A stretch of DNA of 64,000 nucleotides from Aporhodopirellula rubra (GCF_014192335.1 NZ_JACHXU010000022.1:1-64000); one strand, 5' to 3'; counted from the first letter of the stretch, positions 7,927-17,590 are shown. The notes: a model not told the origin generated them from the sequence alone. Translations and numbers: made by a program.

Positions 7927-8904
7927 ATGAAATTGATATCGATGTTCTCTTGCGTTATCTGCCTGCTGATTGGAATTGCTCCGCTTACGGTGCAAGCTCA
8001 ATCTCACGGGACGGCCTTCTTCACGCGGACCACTTTGTCGGGTATTGGCCCTGACAAATCCGTCTCCCGGCGTGACCCGAGCGATGTGATCAAAGTAGGC
8101 GACCTGTATTACGTTTGGTATTCCAGAGGGCTGGTCAAGACCGGCTATAACGCCACTGTCTGGTACGCAACATCGCCTGACGGGATGAGCTGGACGGAGA
8201 TGGGTGAAGCGGTTGGCAAGGGCGAGGCCGGCGCGTGGGATGAAGCGAGCGTTTTTACACCTAATGTCCTGGTCGCCGACGACCAATACTGGCTGTTCTA
8301 CACCGCGATTTCAAAAAGTCCTAAGGTAAAACCTGATTCGAAAATCGGTGTCGCCGTATCCGATTCACCGGACGGCCCTTGGCAAAAGCTGGCCACGAAC
8401 CCGGTTCTGAAAAATAGCGATAATGAATCCGATTTTGACAGCCACCTAGTTGACGATTCGTGCCTGATTGTCCGGGATGGAAAGTATTGGTGCTACTACA
8501 AGGGCCGCCAATTGGGCAAAGGCGCAGCGGAAACGAAGATGGGATTGGCGATTGCGGAGTCACCCGGTGGCCCCTACATCCGGCATCCAAAAAGCCCGAT
8601 CATTCCAGGGAATCATGAAGTTGTTGTTTGGCCGCAGGGTCCGGGGGTAGTCGCTATGGTGGACGGACTGGGCCCCAAGGAAATCGCAAACAGTATTCTG
8701 TATGCGGAAGACGGGATCCACTTCACCAAAACGCATGACGTGATTGATCGACCGAAGGCAGCAGGCACGTATCGGCCCGAAGCCTTTACGGACAGCAATC
8801 AGGGTGAAACTCCGACGTGGGGCGTCGAAATGGCTCCAGCGGGTAGGCTTCTTTGTATCGAGCGATTTGATATCGATTGGGAAAGTTCGAACGAGAATGA
8901 GTAA
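7927..8904 (+). CDS. GH117-like five-bladed beta-propeller glycosidase (copy 1)
   Basis: A protein of 325 residues from the ATG at 7927, which gives a clear Sec signal (MKLISMFSCVICLLIGIAPL, cleavage after VQAQ). Propeller hallmarks follow: SRRDPSDVIKVGDLYYVWYS, NATVWYATSPDGMSWTE, WDEASVFTPNVLV, YWLFYTAI, KIGVAVSDSPDGPW, and late NHEVVVWPQGPGVVAMVDG. This order and the RRDPS and HEVVVWP blocks fit GH117, whose known members release 3,6-anhydro-L-galactose from neoagaro-oligosaccharides; the conserved His of the second block would be the catalytic acid. GH43 or another propeller family is the main alternative. The stop overlaps the start of a paralogue by eight bases (ATGAGTAA), so the two are probably translated together. 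Confidence 0.72.
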   Translation: MKLISMFSCVICLLIGIAPLTVQAQSHGTAFFTRTTLSGIGPDKSVSRRDPSDVIKVGDLYYVWYSRGLVKTGYNATVWYATSPDGMSWTEMGEAVGKGEAGAWDEASVFTPNVLVADDQYWLFYTAISKSPKVKPDSKIGVAVSDSPDGPWQKLATNPVLKNSDNESDFDSHLVDDSCLIVRDGKYWCYYKGRQLGKGAAETKMGLAIAESPGGPYIRHPKSPIIPGNHEVVVWPQGPGVVAMVDGLGPKEIANSILYAEDGIHFTKTHDVIDRPKAAGTYRPEAFTDSNQGETPTWGVEMAPAGRLLCIERFDIDWESSNENE

Positions 8905-9871
8905 GACCATTTTGACGGCCACATTTCTCGCTTGTTTGGCTGCGATCTCTTCGGCGAGCGGCGATGATCAGGCGTTCGGAACGGTAAAGACTGAACGAAC
9001 GGCCTTAAAGGGCATCGGGTTGGAGAAAGGCGTATCGCGTCGAGATCCGAGCGAGGTCATCAAGCACGGAGAGCTTTACTATGTCTGGTATTCCAGAGGC
9101 CGATTGAAAACTGGTTATGAAGCCACCGTCTGGTATGCGACCTCTCCGGACGGATTGAGCTGGACAGAAAAGGGACAGGCAATATCGCGTGGATCCGCGG
9201 GCAGCTGGGATGCGGGTAGCGTGTTCACGCCAAATATTCTCGTTGCCCAAGGGCGTTATTGGCTCTTCTACACGGCGACCACGACCTCCTATGGGAAGGG
9301 CTTCGTTCCCGATTCCAAAATTGGCGTCGCAGTATCGGATTCGCCCGATGGGCCGTGGGAACGATTGCCTGTCAATCCGGTGTTAACCAACAGCGACGAT
9401 TCGCAGGACTTTGACAGCATGCTCGTCGACGACGCCTGTTTGATGGTGCGTGAAGGGAAGTACTGGCTTTACTACAAAGGCCGTCAGCAAGGCAAAAGCC
9501 CGGCGCATACGCAAATGGGGCTGGCTATAGCGGAGAATCCTGAAGGGCCATACATCAAACACGAGGCCAACCCCGTCATACCGGGCAATCACGCGGTGCT
9601 CGCATGGCCTCGGGGCAGTGGGGTTGCCGCGATGATTGGTACTACCGGCCCGGCAGACATCATCAACACGGTTCAATATGCAGAAGATGGGATCCATTTC
9701 GCAAAGACACACAATGTCGTCGATGGACCGCGGGCGGGTGGTGCCTTCCGTCCTGAGGCGTTCACGGACACGGATACAGGGGGGCCGATAAAGTGGGGCG
9801 TGGAAATTGGTAAGCACCAAGGCAAAGAACTCCCCTACATCCATCGCTATGATTTAATCTGGTCGGAATGA
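8897..9871 (+). CDS. GH117-like five-bladed beta-propeller glycosidase (copy 2)
   Basis: A protein of 324 residues; the ATG at 8897 overlaps the stop of the previous gene. It has a Sec signal (MSKTILTATFLACLAAISSA). It is clearly a tandem paralogue of the upstream protein, sharing SRRDPSEVIKHGELYYVWYS, WYATSPDGLSWTEKGQ, SVFTPNILVAQGRYWLFYTA, DSKIGVAVSDSPDGPWERLP and NHAVLAWPRGSGVAAM. It differs by a longer loop around TTTSYGKGF, which could change chain-length or substrate preference. The expected role is exo-acting removal of the terminal anhydro-sugar from red-algal galactan oligosaccharides. Confidence in the fold is high; substrate is inferred from family and neighbours. Confidence 0.72.
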   Translation: MSKTILTATFLACLAAISSASGDDQAFGTVKTERTALKGIGLEKGVSRRDPSEVIKHGELYYVWYSRGRLKTGYEATVWYATSPDGLSWTEKGQAISRGSAGSWDAGSVFTPNILVAQGRYWLFYTATTTSYGKGFVPDSKIGVAVSDSPDGPWERLPVNPVLTNSDDSQDFDSMLVDDACLMVREGKYWLYYKGRQQGKSPAHTQMGLAIAENPEGPYIKHEANPVIPGNHAVLAWPRGSGVAAMIGTTGPADIINTVQYAEDGIHFAKTHNVVDGPRAGGAFRPEAFTDTDTGGPIKWGVEIGKHQGKELPYIHRYDLIWSE

Positions 9872-10026
9872 ACAACTACGATGCGCCGAACGACCTTCCT
9901 GGGAACCGGCGGCTGAATGATCAGGCCTCGACTGCCATCGCTGCTATACGTTCTCCGGATGGTTCAGGACGAAAGAAAGAACGTCACTCGGTAAACGATT
10001 CAGATCGGAAGTGGAAGCACGCATGA
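9868..10026 (+). CDS. Possible 52-residue ORF coupled at both ends
   Basis: The ATG at 9868 overlaps the stop of the GH117-like gene (ATGA), and its TGA at 10024-10026 overlaps the ATG of the next gene at 10023 (again ATGA). The frame is open for 52 codons and begins MNNYDAPNDLPGNRRLNDQA. The product would be hydrophilic, rich in Asn, Asp, Arg and Lys, with no signal peptide and no recognisable motif. The double stop-start overlap is typical of real coupled genes, but a chance frame in a 150-base gap is possible. In another frame, 9881-9916 reads MRRTTFLGTGG and a stop, like the broken start of a Tat signal. Confidence 0.3.
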   Translation: MNNYDAPNDLPGNRRLNDQASTAIAAIRSPDGSGRKKERHSVNDSDRKWKHA

Positions 10027-11171
10027 ACAAACGAGCCACATGGATTGGACTCGCCGTCACGATGTCACTTGGTTTCTCTGCGTTTGCGACTGCGCAGGCG
10101 ACCAAGACCGTGACGTTTAACACTCGCGATAAGGGAGTGCCCCGTGTCATCAAAGAATGGGGGATCGATGCTACCTGGGTCAACTATTACAACGCCAAAG
10201 CTTCGTTGAAAAACGCAGGCGATCAAATTGACTTCATTCGGATCGGTTTCTATCTGCATGAACAAACCAACGAAGACGGGAGTTTGAGTGACGGGCAAAT
10301 CGAAAAGTTGGACGGGGCTCTGCGATTTGTGGATATGGTCGATGAAGAAATGCCCGTGATGCTTAGCCCTTGCAACATGGCAGGGATCATTGATTGGTAT
10401 AAAAATTCTGACGGGACTGCGAAAGTGGATCGTTGGTTCAACGTCATGCTTAGGAGCAAGCAATATGTTGAGTCAAAAGGGCATAAAGTCGTCTCGGTGG
10501 AGGTTTTCAATGAGCCAGATTTCCGCAAGTGGAACATGGGAAAGGCTGCGGACTTGAATCACTTGCTCGGAATGTGCGCAACACCGGAGGTAAAGCGTAT
10601 TGGGCCGAGCACTTTGGCGACGCAGCCTGCTTCAGATTGGTATCAAGTCATTCGAGCCAATGTCGAAGTGGGGAGCACCCATACTCTCGGCGGAAACATG
10701 ATGCAGTACGTCGAGTTCATCAACTTGGTGAAGCAGCACCGAAAACAGTTCATGAATCCCGAAGTTCATGCGCTGGTGGAAGCGATCGTGGGCGCTGAAC
10801 TCGGGATTGATTCCGTCTGCTGGTGGGACCAAATCAACAAAGGGCGTGCGGCATTCATGAAAGCGAATCTGGGTAAGCGATTGGCATTTGTTCCAGTGGT
10901 TGAGAATTGGAGTGCCGCGTGCGTCTATCGAAGCCCTGACGAGGTTTTGTACGGGTTTGCCAGCACCAATGAACGCACAAACGGGAAGGATACGGTTTAC
11001 GATTTTGTTTGTTTGGACAACGACGTGACCTACTGCTTGAATGGCAACGCTAAGAAGGGCGTTTCGGTGAAGAAGGGACAGCCGTTTAAGGTACAAGCCA
11101 AAGTAGAGGGGCAGGGAAAGGAGTCGATCACGAAGTGGTTCACGATCATCCCCAGCGATAAGGGGAACTGA
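10023..11171 (+). CDS. GH86-like glycoside hydrolase (beta-agarase/porphyranase type)
   Basis: A protein of 382 residues from the ATG at 10023, with a Sec signal ending near ATAQ. It has a clan GH-A pattern: IKEWGIDATWVNYYNA and DFIRIGFYLHEQ early, VSVEVFNEPDFRKWNMG with a likely acid/base Glu at about 164, STHTLGG, then VHALVEAIVGAELGIDSVCW with a likely nucleophile Glu at about 253, and ENWSAACVYRSPDEVLYGF leading into a small beta domain. The order and the last block resemble GH86 endo-acting agarases and porphyranases, but the protein is shorter than most of them. It would cut the galactan chain into oligosaccharides for the GH117-like exo-enzymes encoded just upstream. GH39- or GH5-like enzymes are alternatives. 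Confidence 0.6.
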   Translation: MNKRATWIGLAVTMSLGFSAFATAQATKTVTFNTRDKGVPRVIKEWGIDATWVNYYNAKASLKNAGDQIDFIRIGFYLHEQTNEDGSLSDGQIEKLDGALRFVDMVDEEMPVMLSPCNMAGIIDWYKNSDGTAKVDRWFNVMLRSKQYVESKGHKVVSVEVFNEPDFRKWNMGKAADLNHLLGMCATPEVKRIGPSTLATQPASDWYQVIRANVEVGSTHTLGGNMMQYVEFINLVKQHRKQFMNPEVHALVEAIVGAELGIDSVCWWDQINKGRAAFMKANLGKRLAFVPVVENWSAACVYRSPDEVLYGFASTNERTNGKDTVYDFVCLDNDVTYCLNGNAKKGVSVKKGQPFKVQAKVEGQGKESITKWFTIIPSDKGN

Positions 11172-11500
11172 GATGTTAAGTTGCATCCTTTCGGATTTTG
11201 CCGCACGCGCGAGGACGGGTTGGTTTACCACCTTTATTCGACGCGTGAGGAGATGGTGGTTGATGGACGTGGATGAGCCCCCGAGTTCGTTGCGGCCGCC
11301 GAAACGAAGATCGGTGAAGGTGAGTGCTGGTGAGTGTTCGCCTTTGCTGATCCATATTGAGAGGCCGTTCCTATTTGGTTGCAACACTAACTCGTCGCTC
11401 CGAATTGGCGTTTGGGCTAAGGTCGCTTGTTTAGGTTGGCTGGCACATCGTAAAAACTTGTTGAGTGAAGTCGCCTTTTTTACAAAAGGATATAGTGGTG
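11172..11500. other. Intergenic stretch, possible gene debris
   Basis: No intact gene. One frame near 11190-11270 reads FGFCRTREDGLVYHLYSTRE and then VVDGRG before a stop, which is protein-like and may be the tail of a lost gene. An AAAGGA ribosome-binding-like site (about 11484-11490) precedes the sulfatase start at 11501. Confidence 0.3.
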
Positions 11501-13096
11501 ATGGTTCATTACCTGCCTGAGGTGAGTCGTTTGTTTTATTGTCACTCAAGTTCTCGCGTCATTCACCTGTTTTTTGCCGGTGTCGTTCTGTCGTCTTGTT
11601 CGTTGAGTTTCGCCGACGAAGCGGCGCGTCGACCGAACATTGTCTTCCTGATGACCGATGATCAGCGTTGGGATAGTTTTGGTTGTTATGGGCGGCCTGA
11701 ATTTGAAACGCATCACATTGATCGTTTGGCGGAAAATGGTGTGATCTTCGACAACGCTTACTACGCGGTGTCGATCTGTATGCCCAGTCGAGTGACCATG
11801 ATGACGGGGCGTTATCTTTCGAGTCACCGAGTAGGCTTCACCGCGCCGTACGACAAGACCCTTTCCCAAAACGATTTCGCTAACAGCTATCCCGCTCTTC
11901 TCAAGCAAGCCGGTTACCGCACCGGATTCATCGGCAAGTTCGGATTCTCAGTGACCAAGGATGGAGAGCGGCCGAGCTATTTGAAAAAGAATGATTACGA
12001 CATTCAAAAGCAAGTCGGGGATGTATTCGATTTTTATGCTGACGAGTTTGGGACGCATACTTACGGCGGGGCGGCATTCTGGCCAGCGAATGATGAAGGT
12101 TTGCAGCAAATTTACTCTGACGGGGGACGCAAAATGCTCGCCCGAACGTATCGCAACGGCAAGGCGATGATGCGTTTCCTGGACACCCAGTCCAAGGATC
12201 AGCCGTTTTGTCTTTCGGTCAGCTTTTATGCAGTGAAGCCAGGGCATTTTGATTCATCTGATGTTGGCAAATTCAAGAGCCGTCAGTTTTCGGTTCCCGA
12301 AAACTGGGTTGAAGGGCCCAATGAACGACTGCCCAAGGTCGTCGCTGAGAATGCCCGAGGTTATCAAATGCACATTGACCGTACGTCGACGCCAGTTCAG
12401 TATCAAAGACTCGTGCGTGCTTTTGCCGCTCAAGGGTATAGCGTTGATCAGCAAGTTGGCTTGCTAATGGACAAGCTCGAGCGGACAGGAATGCTTGACA
12501 ACACCATCGTCATCTTCACCAGCGACAACGGACGCTTTCACGGTTCGCACGGACTCTACGATAAAGCGTTGCTCTACGAAGAGTCCATGAAGGCGCCGTT
12601 GATCGTTTTCGACGGTCGAACAAAAGCACCGGAGCGTGGACGTCGAGAAAGGGGGTTGGTTTCGTCGGTAGACATGGCACCTACGATCTTGTCACTGGCG
12701 GGGATTACTCCGCCCGCGAACATGCAGGGCTTCGACTTCACTACAGTGCTGAATCAAACTCAGGACATGTCGACGTGGCAAGACGCTGTCTTCATGGAAA
12801 ACCTGTTTCTAGTGGGGATGGTTAACGCTAGCAGGAAAGGCGACGGTGTGGCGGCCAATCAGAATTTGATCAAGAGTAACAAGTCTTACCGGAGCCATGG
12901 CGTGCGAACGAATCGATGGAAGTATTTCGTGTACTACGAGCACGACCCCGTCATCGAGGAGTTGTATGACATGAGTCGAGACCCACTGGAACGCGACAAC
13001 TTGGTCGACAACCCCGAGCACGCCGGTGTGCTAAATGAACTGCGTCAGAAAACCAAAGCATTGTACAGTGAGATCGTCAATCATCGCATTGAATAG
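11501..13096 (+). CDS. Type I (formylglycine) sulfatase
   Basis: A protein of 531 residues; the ATG at 11501 follows AAAGGA at suitable spacing. After an export signal (HLFFAGVVLSSCSLSFA) the core opens RRPNIVFLMTDDQRWDSFG, giving the metal-binding DD pair. The activation motif CMPSRVTMMTGRY places the Cys to be converted to formylglycine at about residue 93. IVIFTSDNGRFHGSHG supplies the later metal ligands. The typical C-terminal block LYDMSRDPLERDNLVDNPEH is present, so the domain is complete. Lying between a GH86-like and a GH116-like gene, it probably removes sulfate from galactan units or oligosaccharides; the exact position of sulfate cannot be read from sequence. No formylglycine-generating enzyme is encoded in the window. 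Confidence 0.92.
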   Translation: MVHYLPEVSRLFYCHSSSRVIHLFFAGVVLSSCSLSFADEAARRPNIVFLMTDDQRWDSFGCYGRPEFETHHIDRLAENGVIFDNAYYAVSICMPSRVTMMTGRYLSSHRVGFTAPYDKTLSQNDFANSYPALLKQAGYRTGFIGKFGFSVTKDGERPSYLKKNDYDIQKQVGDVFDFYADEFGTHTYGGAAFWPANDEGLQQIYSDGGRKMLARTYRNGKAMMRFLDTQSKDQPFCLSVSFYAVKPGHFDSSDVGKFKSRQFSVPENWVEGPNERLPKVVAENARGYQMHIDRTSTPVQYQRLVRAFAAQGYSVDQQVGLLMDKLERTGMLDNTIVIFTSDNGRFHGSHGLYDKALLYEESMKAPLIVFDGRTKAPERGRRERGLVSSVDMAPTILSLAGITPPANMQGFDFTTVLNQTQDMSTWQDAVFMENLFLVGMVNASRKGDGVAANQNLIKSNKSYRSHGVRTNRWKYFVYYEHDPVIEELYDMSRDPLERDNLVDNPEHAGVLNELRQKTKALYSEIVNHRIE

Positions 13097-13223
13097 GTCG
13101 GAATCAAAGCGGTGAAATGTTCGATAGCCCGTTCATTGCTGTGGCATTTTCGAAGCTCGATAACAATTCGCCGATCGGGCTGAGGATTGCATTCGACCTG
13201 TCCCTTCAGAACCAAAATGACCA

Positions 13224-16007
13224 ATGAATCCAAAAACAAAGACTGAACCGACTGCCGATACAGCTTGCTGTTCCTCAGGCGGTGCATGCACGCCCTTGTC
13301 GGTTGGTCGACGTGATTTCGTTAAGACTTCTGGATTGGCCGCCGGCATGATTTTTGCGAGACAGTCCGCTGTCATGGCGGGACCGTTCACCATAGACGAC
13401 TTCGATCACATCGTTCCTGCTGACAAGAAACTGAGCAAGCAATGGATCGATAGCCTGTACTCGCGAGGAAAGCCGCTCACGGCGTCTGGCAGCGAATTGA
13501 AATTCATCGGCATGCCCGTGAGTGGAATCGCCACAGGGCAAGTCTACCTAGGGGGCGACGGTCGACTCTGGTGTTGGAATTTGGACGGCGAACCCGACAT
13601 GAAGTGGGAGGACGTTGGAAAAGGATACAAGTATCTGAAACCTGATGCTCCCTCCAGTCCGATGGACCAGGGCTTCGCTTTGCAGGTTGATTCCAGCGAC
13701 AGCAAGCGTGTCTTCACTCTCGATTCCGACGGATTCCGCGACATCCGCTTCACAAACCAGTATCCCATGGGGAAGGTGACGTATGCTGACGCGGACTGCC
13801 CCGTGAAAGTCGAGCTGGAAGCATACACACCGTTCATTCCGTTGAATCGCGATGATTCCAGTTTTCCGGTGATTGTGATGCGGTACACGATCCAAAACGT
13901 GTCGGACCAGCAGCAGGAAGTGGCGATCGCAGGTTGGATCGAAAACTTTTCCAACTATCGCACTGGAAAAGAGAACGACAACGGAGTGCGGCAAAGTCAA
14001 TATCGCGAACTGGATGGATTGTCGGTGGTGGAGTGCTGGGCGAAACCCCTCGATATTCAAGGTGCGGATGGTGAAAGTGTAAGTGAGAATGTGGCAACGC
14101 CCTTCGCCCTCGCCAATGATTTTGGGGCGGTCGCACTGGGACTGTTGGGGGATGAGAAACCGGACTTGGTCGACACGATGCGGTCCCAGATGGGGGCGAC
14201 TGAGCTGTTTGATGCTCGGCCACCCAACGACGACGCTAGAAATGTACAGCAACGCCCATTCAGCGATCGAGCGTTGGCATCGATGGGACGCAGCGTCGAG
14301 TTGCAATCAGGCGAGAGCAAGACCATCGCGTTCACGCTCTCGTGGCGTTTTCCAAACGCAAGACATGTCACCGGATTTGGGCGTAAGGAATGGACCCGAG
14401 ACGTTAACTATTATTCTACTCAGTGGCCCAATGCGAGCGATTCAGCCGCGTCCGTCGCCGCACGCGAAAACGAGCTGCGGGGCACGACACAGACCTGGGT
14501 CGATACCTGGTACGACTCGACGTTGCCGTACTGGTTCCTGGAGCGAACCTTCATCCCGATCGACTGCATGCAAACCCAACTCGCTCAGCGTTTGGCGATG
14601 CAGGAAGGACGGTACGCGCTCGACGAAGGTGTGACTTGCTGTGAGGGCAACTGCACTCATGTTTGGCACTATGCCCAGGGCTTGGCACGGCTGTTCCCGG
14701 TCATCGAACGCGAGTGTCGGGACAAAGTAGACTTTGGATTGAGTTTCCAGGACGACAGCGGAGCGATGAATTTTCGCTGTTCGACGAAGACTTTCCGCGA
14801 GGCGGTCGATGGTCAGTGCGGGACCATTTTGCGAGTCCTTCGCGAAAGCCAGATGACGACCGATTATCGGTTCCTCGAAAGCATCTGGGATCGGACCCGA
14901 TTGACGATGGACTACGTCATCAAAAGATGGGACAAGGACCACGACGGACTGCTGTCAGGTGATCAGCACAATACGCTCGATAAAGCTTGGTATGGCAAGA
15001 TTCATTGGCTGATTAATCTCTATCACGCTGCTCTCAAAGCATCCGCTCAAATGGCGAGGCAGATGGACCAACCCAAGGTGGCCGAGCGGTATGAGTCGCT
15101 GGTTGCCAAGGGGGCTGTCTCCATGGTCGACATGTTGTGGAACGAAGACTTCGGCCACTTCGTGCACATCCCCGAACGAAAGCCGGAACAGACGATCGGC
15201 TCAACGACGGGCTGCCACATCGACCAAGTGCTTGGCGAGTTCTGGTTGCGGAACCTTGGGCTGGATCCGGTTCTGCCTCAAGACAAGGTGCGCAAGGCAC
15301 TGGCGTCTCTTTGGAAGTACAACTTCTCGCCGAACGTGGGCGATTTCCGAGCAGTGGAACGTAGCGGGCGTTGGTTTGCAGGGGAAGGTGATGCGGGACT
15401 GATCATGTGCACCTTCCCGCACGGCAAAGAAAACGCTCAGAAGACAAATTTTCATCGCTATTTCAACGAGTGCATGTCAGGATTTGAGTGGCAGGTGTCC
15501 GCCTCGATGATTTGGGAGGGCATGCTCGAGGAGGGGCTCGCCATCGGCAAAGCGATCAACGATCGCTATCAGCCAAAAAGCCGCAACCCGTACAACGAAA
15601 TCGAATGCGGCGATCATTACTCCCGAGCCCTGGCAAGCTACAGTGCCTTCATGGCCATGTGCGGATACCGCTACGATGGACCGGAGGGCAAGCTTGGGTT
15701 TGGACCACGTATGCAACAGGAGAACTTCCGAGCCGCCTTCACGACGGCGGAAGGATGGGGCCGCTTCAGCCAGACCATCGAAGGCGGCAGGCAGAACAAC
15801 GCGATTGAACTGCGCTACGGCACACTCTCGCTGAAAGAGTTAACTCTCGATACGGGTCTGGAATTTGAGGCGACCAAGGCGGAGATAACAGTGAATGATG
15901 ATCGCATCGAAGCCCGATGGAAACTACAGGCGGAGCGAGCGGTCATCGAATTTCCTACCGTACTCGATCTCTCGGCAGGCCAAATAATGGTAGTGAAAAT
16001 GTCGTAG
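13224..16007 (+). CDS. GH116-like glycosidase (DUF608) with Tat signal
   Basis: A protein of 927 residues. After a Cys-containing leader comes a twin-arginine signal (VGRRDFVKTSGLAAGMIFA), so it is probably exported folded. The N-terminal beta domain begins at GMPVSGIATGQVYLGGDGRL. The (alpha/alpha)6 part carries TCCEGNCTHVWHYAQGLARL, with Glu 474 aligning to the GH116 nucleophile, and KDHDGLLSGDQHNTLDKAWY, where Asp 580 is the likely acid/base. GH116 includes beta-glucosidases and beta-xylosidases, and many bacterial members are uncharacterised. In this cluster a role in releasing neutral sugars, possibly galactose, from desulfated oligosaccharides is an inference. Confidence 0.78.
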   Translation: MNPKTKTEPTADTACCSSGGACTPLSVGRRDFVKTSGLAAGMIFARQSAVMAGPFTIDDFDHIVPADKKLSKQWIDSLYSRGKPLTASGSELKFIGMPVSGIATGQVYLGGDGRLWCWNLDGEPDMKWEDVGKGYKYLKPDAPSSPMDQGFALQVDSSDSKRVFTLDSDGFRDIRFTNQYPMGKVTYADADCPVKVELEAYTPFIPLNRDDSSFPVIVMRYTIQNVSDQQQEVAIAGWIENFSNYRTGKENDNGVRQSQYRELDGLSVVECWAKPLDIQGADGESVSENVATPFALANDFGAVALGLLGDEKPDLVDTMRSQMGATELFDARPPNDDARNVQQRPFSDRALASMGRSVELQSGESKTIAFTLSWRFPNARHVTGFGRKEWTRDVNYYSTQWPNASDSAASVAARENELRGTTQTWVDTWYDSTLPYWFLERTFIPIDCMQTQLAQRLAMQEGRYALDEGVTCCEGNCTHVWHYAQGLARLFPVIERECRDKVDFGLSFQDDSGAMNFRCSTKTFREAVDGQCGTILRVLRESQMTTDYRFLESIWDRTRLTMDYVIKRWDKDHDGLLSGDQHNTLDKAWYGKIHWLINLYHAALKASAQMARQMDQPKVAERYESLVAKGAVSMVDMLWNEDFGHFVHIPERKPEQTIGSTTGCHIDQVLGEFWLRNLGLDPVLPQDKVRKALASLWKYNFSPNVGDFRAVERSGRWFAGEGDAGLIMCTFPHGKENAQKTNFHRYFNECMSGFEWQVSASMIWEGMLEEGLAIGKAINDRYQPKSRNPYNEIECGDHYSRALASYSAFMAMCGYRYDGPEGKLGFGPRMQQENFRAAFTTAEGWGRFSQTIEGGRQNNAIELRYGTLSLKELTLDTGLEFEATKAEITVNDDRIEARWKLQAERAVIEFPTVLDLSAGQIMVVKMS

Positions 16008-16118
16008 CGATTCGATCAAGAGAGCTTACAGATCGCACACAAAGCGATCGTCCGGCGTTCGTGTTTTGCACCGCATGATGAACGCTGTCCAAGATAATTT
16101 CCTAGAAAAGAAACTTCG

Positions 16119-17405
16119 ATGCTGTTAGAAAAACCTCACGTCCGGCGAATCGGCTTGGTATTGCTAATCACGGCGGCACTGTTCGGTCCGGTTAACTCGT
16201 TTGCCGAAAGCGAAAAGAAACCTTTGCGAGTTTATGTTTTGGTGGGGCAGTCCAACATGGTCGGTACGGGAGCGATTTCGACGATCGACTATATTGGCGA
16301 GGATCCGGAGACCGCTGGGTTGTTCAAGAGCATGCTCGATGAAGAGGGCAAGCCCAAGACATGCGAGCGTGTTTGGATATCATCGCTCAATGGCAAGTAC
16401 CGGACCTATGGTGGCGAGGGCTTGGGGAAACTTTCCCCGGGCTACGGGCTTCGCCGAGAGGATCCGGCCACGCCTGGTGATTGCATTGGACCGGAGTACA
16501 CGTTTGGGATCACGATGGAGCAGCACTATGACGGGCCCATTCTGATTATCAAAACGGCATGGGGTGGAAAGAGCCTACATCTTGAGTACCGACCGCCGAG
16601 TGCCGGTGAGTACCAGTTGCCGGGTGAGCTGGTCGAAAAGTTTCGCGAGAAGGGAGTTCTTGAAGCGAAGCAAGCAGAGGTCGACGAATACTCGGGCAAG
16701 TACTACCGCTACATGATTGAGCATGTGAAAAAAGTTCTCGGCGATATCAAACGCGTCTGTCCGGAGTATGAGCCAGAAGCGGGATATGAGCTCGCGGGCT
16801 TTGTTTGGTTTCAGGGGTGGAATGACTACGCTGCGACCGCAGAGTACCCAGCGTCGCAGGGAGATGCGCAGTTTGCCACGTACAGCGACTTGTTATGTCA
16901 CCTGATTCGCGACCTGCGGAACGACTTGAACGCACCCGAACTGCCGTTTGTAATCGGCGTGATTGGCGTCAATGGGAATCATACTCCTGGGCTATTTTCG
17001 GGGCCACCGAATGCCCAAGAGAAGATGGAACGCCTACGTAGGGCCATGGCGGCGCCGGCTCAACTCGACGAATTCAAAGATTCGGTCATGGCCGTTCCCA
17101 CCGCTCCTTTCTGGGACGACAAGCTAGGGAATCTTGGGATGAAACAGCTGAAGGTCCAGCGAATGCGGACGAGCATCTATAAGAAATCCGAGTCTGGCCC
17201 CAACGCAGACGGTTCCATGAGTCAGGCGGACATCAAGCGGTTCATGGAGGATTACACCTCGGAGATCTTCACACCCGAAGAACTCGCATTCAAAGAGCGA
17301 GCGTCGGGAACCGGTGGCTTTGTGCATTACTACGGAAGTGCCAAATTCCATGCGCAAGCAGGGCAGGCATTTGCGGAAGCTTTGTTAAGTAATCAGGCTC
17401 AGTAA
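16119..17405 (+). CDS. SASA-type carbohydrate esterase (SGNH-like)
   Basis: A protein of 428 residues with a Sec signal (IGLVLLITAALFGPVNSFAE). Block I is VYVLVGQSNMVGTG, with the catalytic Ser at residue 45. Further blocks are GPEYTFGITM, LIIKTAWGGKSLH and LAGFVWFQGWNDY, in the order seen in sialate O-acetylesterase/CE6-like proteins. The C-terminal segment FVHYYGSAKFHAQAGQAFAE has the His expected for the catalytic dyad. Such enzymes remove O-acetyl or similar esters from polysaccharides. In this operon it probably strips ester groups before glycosidases act. Its natural ester substrate is not evident. Confidence 0.83.
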   Translation: MLLEKPHVRRIGLVLLITAALFGPVNSFAESEKKPLRVYVLVGQSNMVGTGAISTIDYIGEDPETAGLFKSMLDEEGKPKTCERVWISSLNGKYRTYGGEGLGKLSPGYGLRREDPATPGDCIGPEYTFGITMEQHYDGPILIIKTAWGGKSLHLEYRPPSAGEYQLPGELVEKFREKGVLEAKQAEVDEYSGKYYRYMIEHVKKVLGDIKRVCPEYEPEAGYELAGFVWFQGWNDYAATAEYPASQGDAQFATYSDLLCHLIRDLRNDLNAPELPFVIGVIGVNGNHTPGLFSGPPNAQEKMERLRRAMAAPAQLDEFKDSVMAVPTAPFWDDKLGNLGMKQLKVQRMRTSIYKKSESGPNADGSMSQADIKRFMEDYTSEIFTPEELAFKERASGTGGFVHYYGSAKFHAQAGQAFAEALLSNQAQ

Positions 17406-17590
17406 GTGTCAGCCCAGTTCCTATCGGGTAAAGTATGAGCGCGACGCAGCAGCGTGAAGTTGCTCGCACCCGGTTCGCCCATTGATAGTTTCCTTGTCTC
17501 GGGTTTGCTCTCTTGGCGAATCGTTGCTCCTGCGGAATCCTGTTAGGACTCGGTCCTGCGATCGTATCCACGAACCCCACGCCTCCCACC

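Noticed and set aside
11173..11520. Plus-strand frame of 115 codons behind the GH86-like gene
   Set aside because: Composition is Arg/Trp/Ser-rich and irregular, and it overlaps the start of the well-supported sulfatase.
13548..14306. Minus-strand frames inside the GH116-like gene
   Set aside because: Shadows caused by high G+C codon bias; no independent start or motif.
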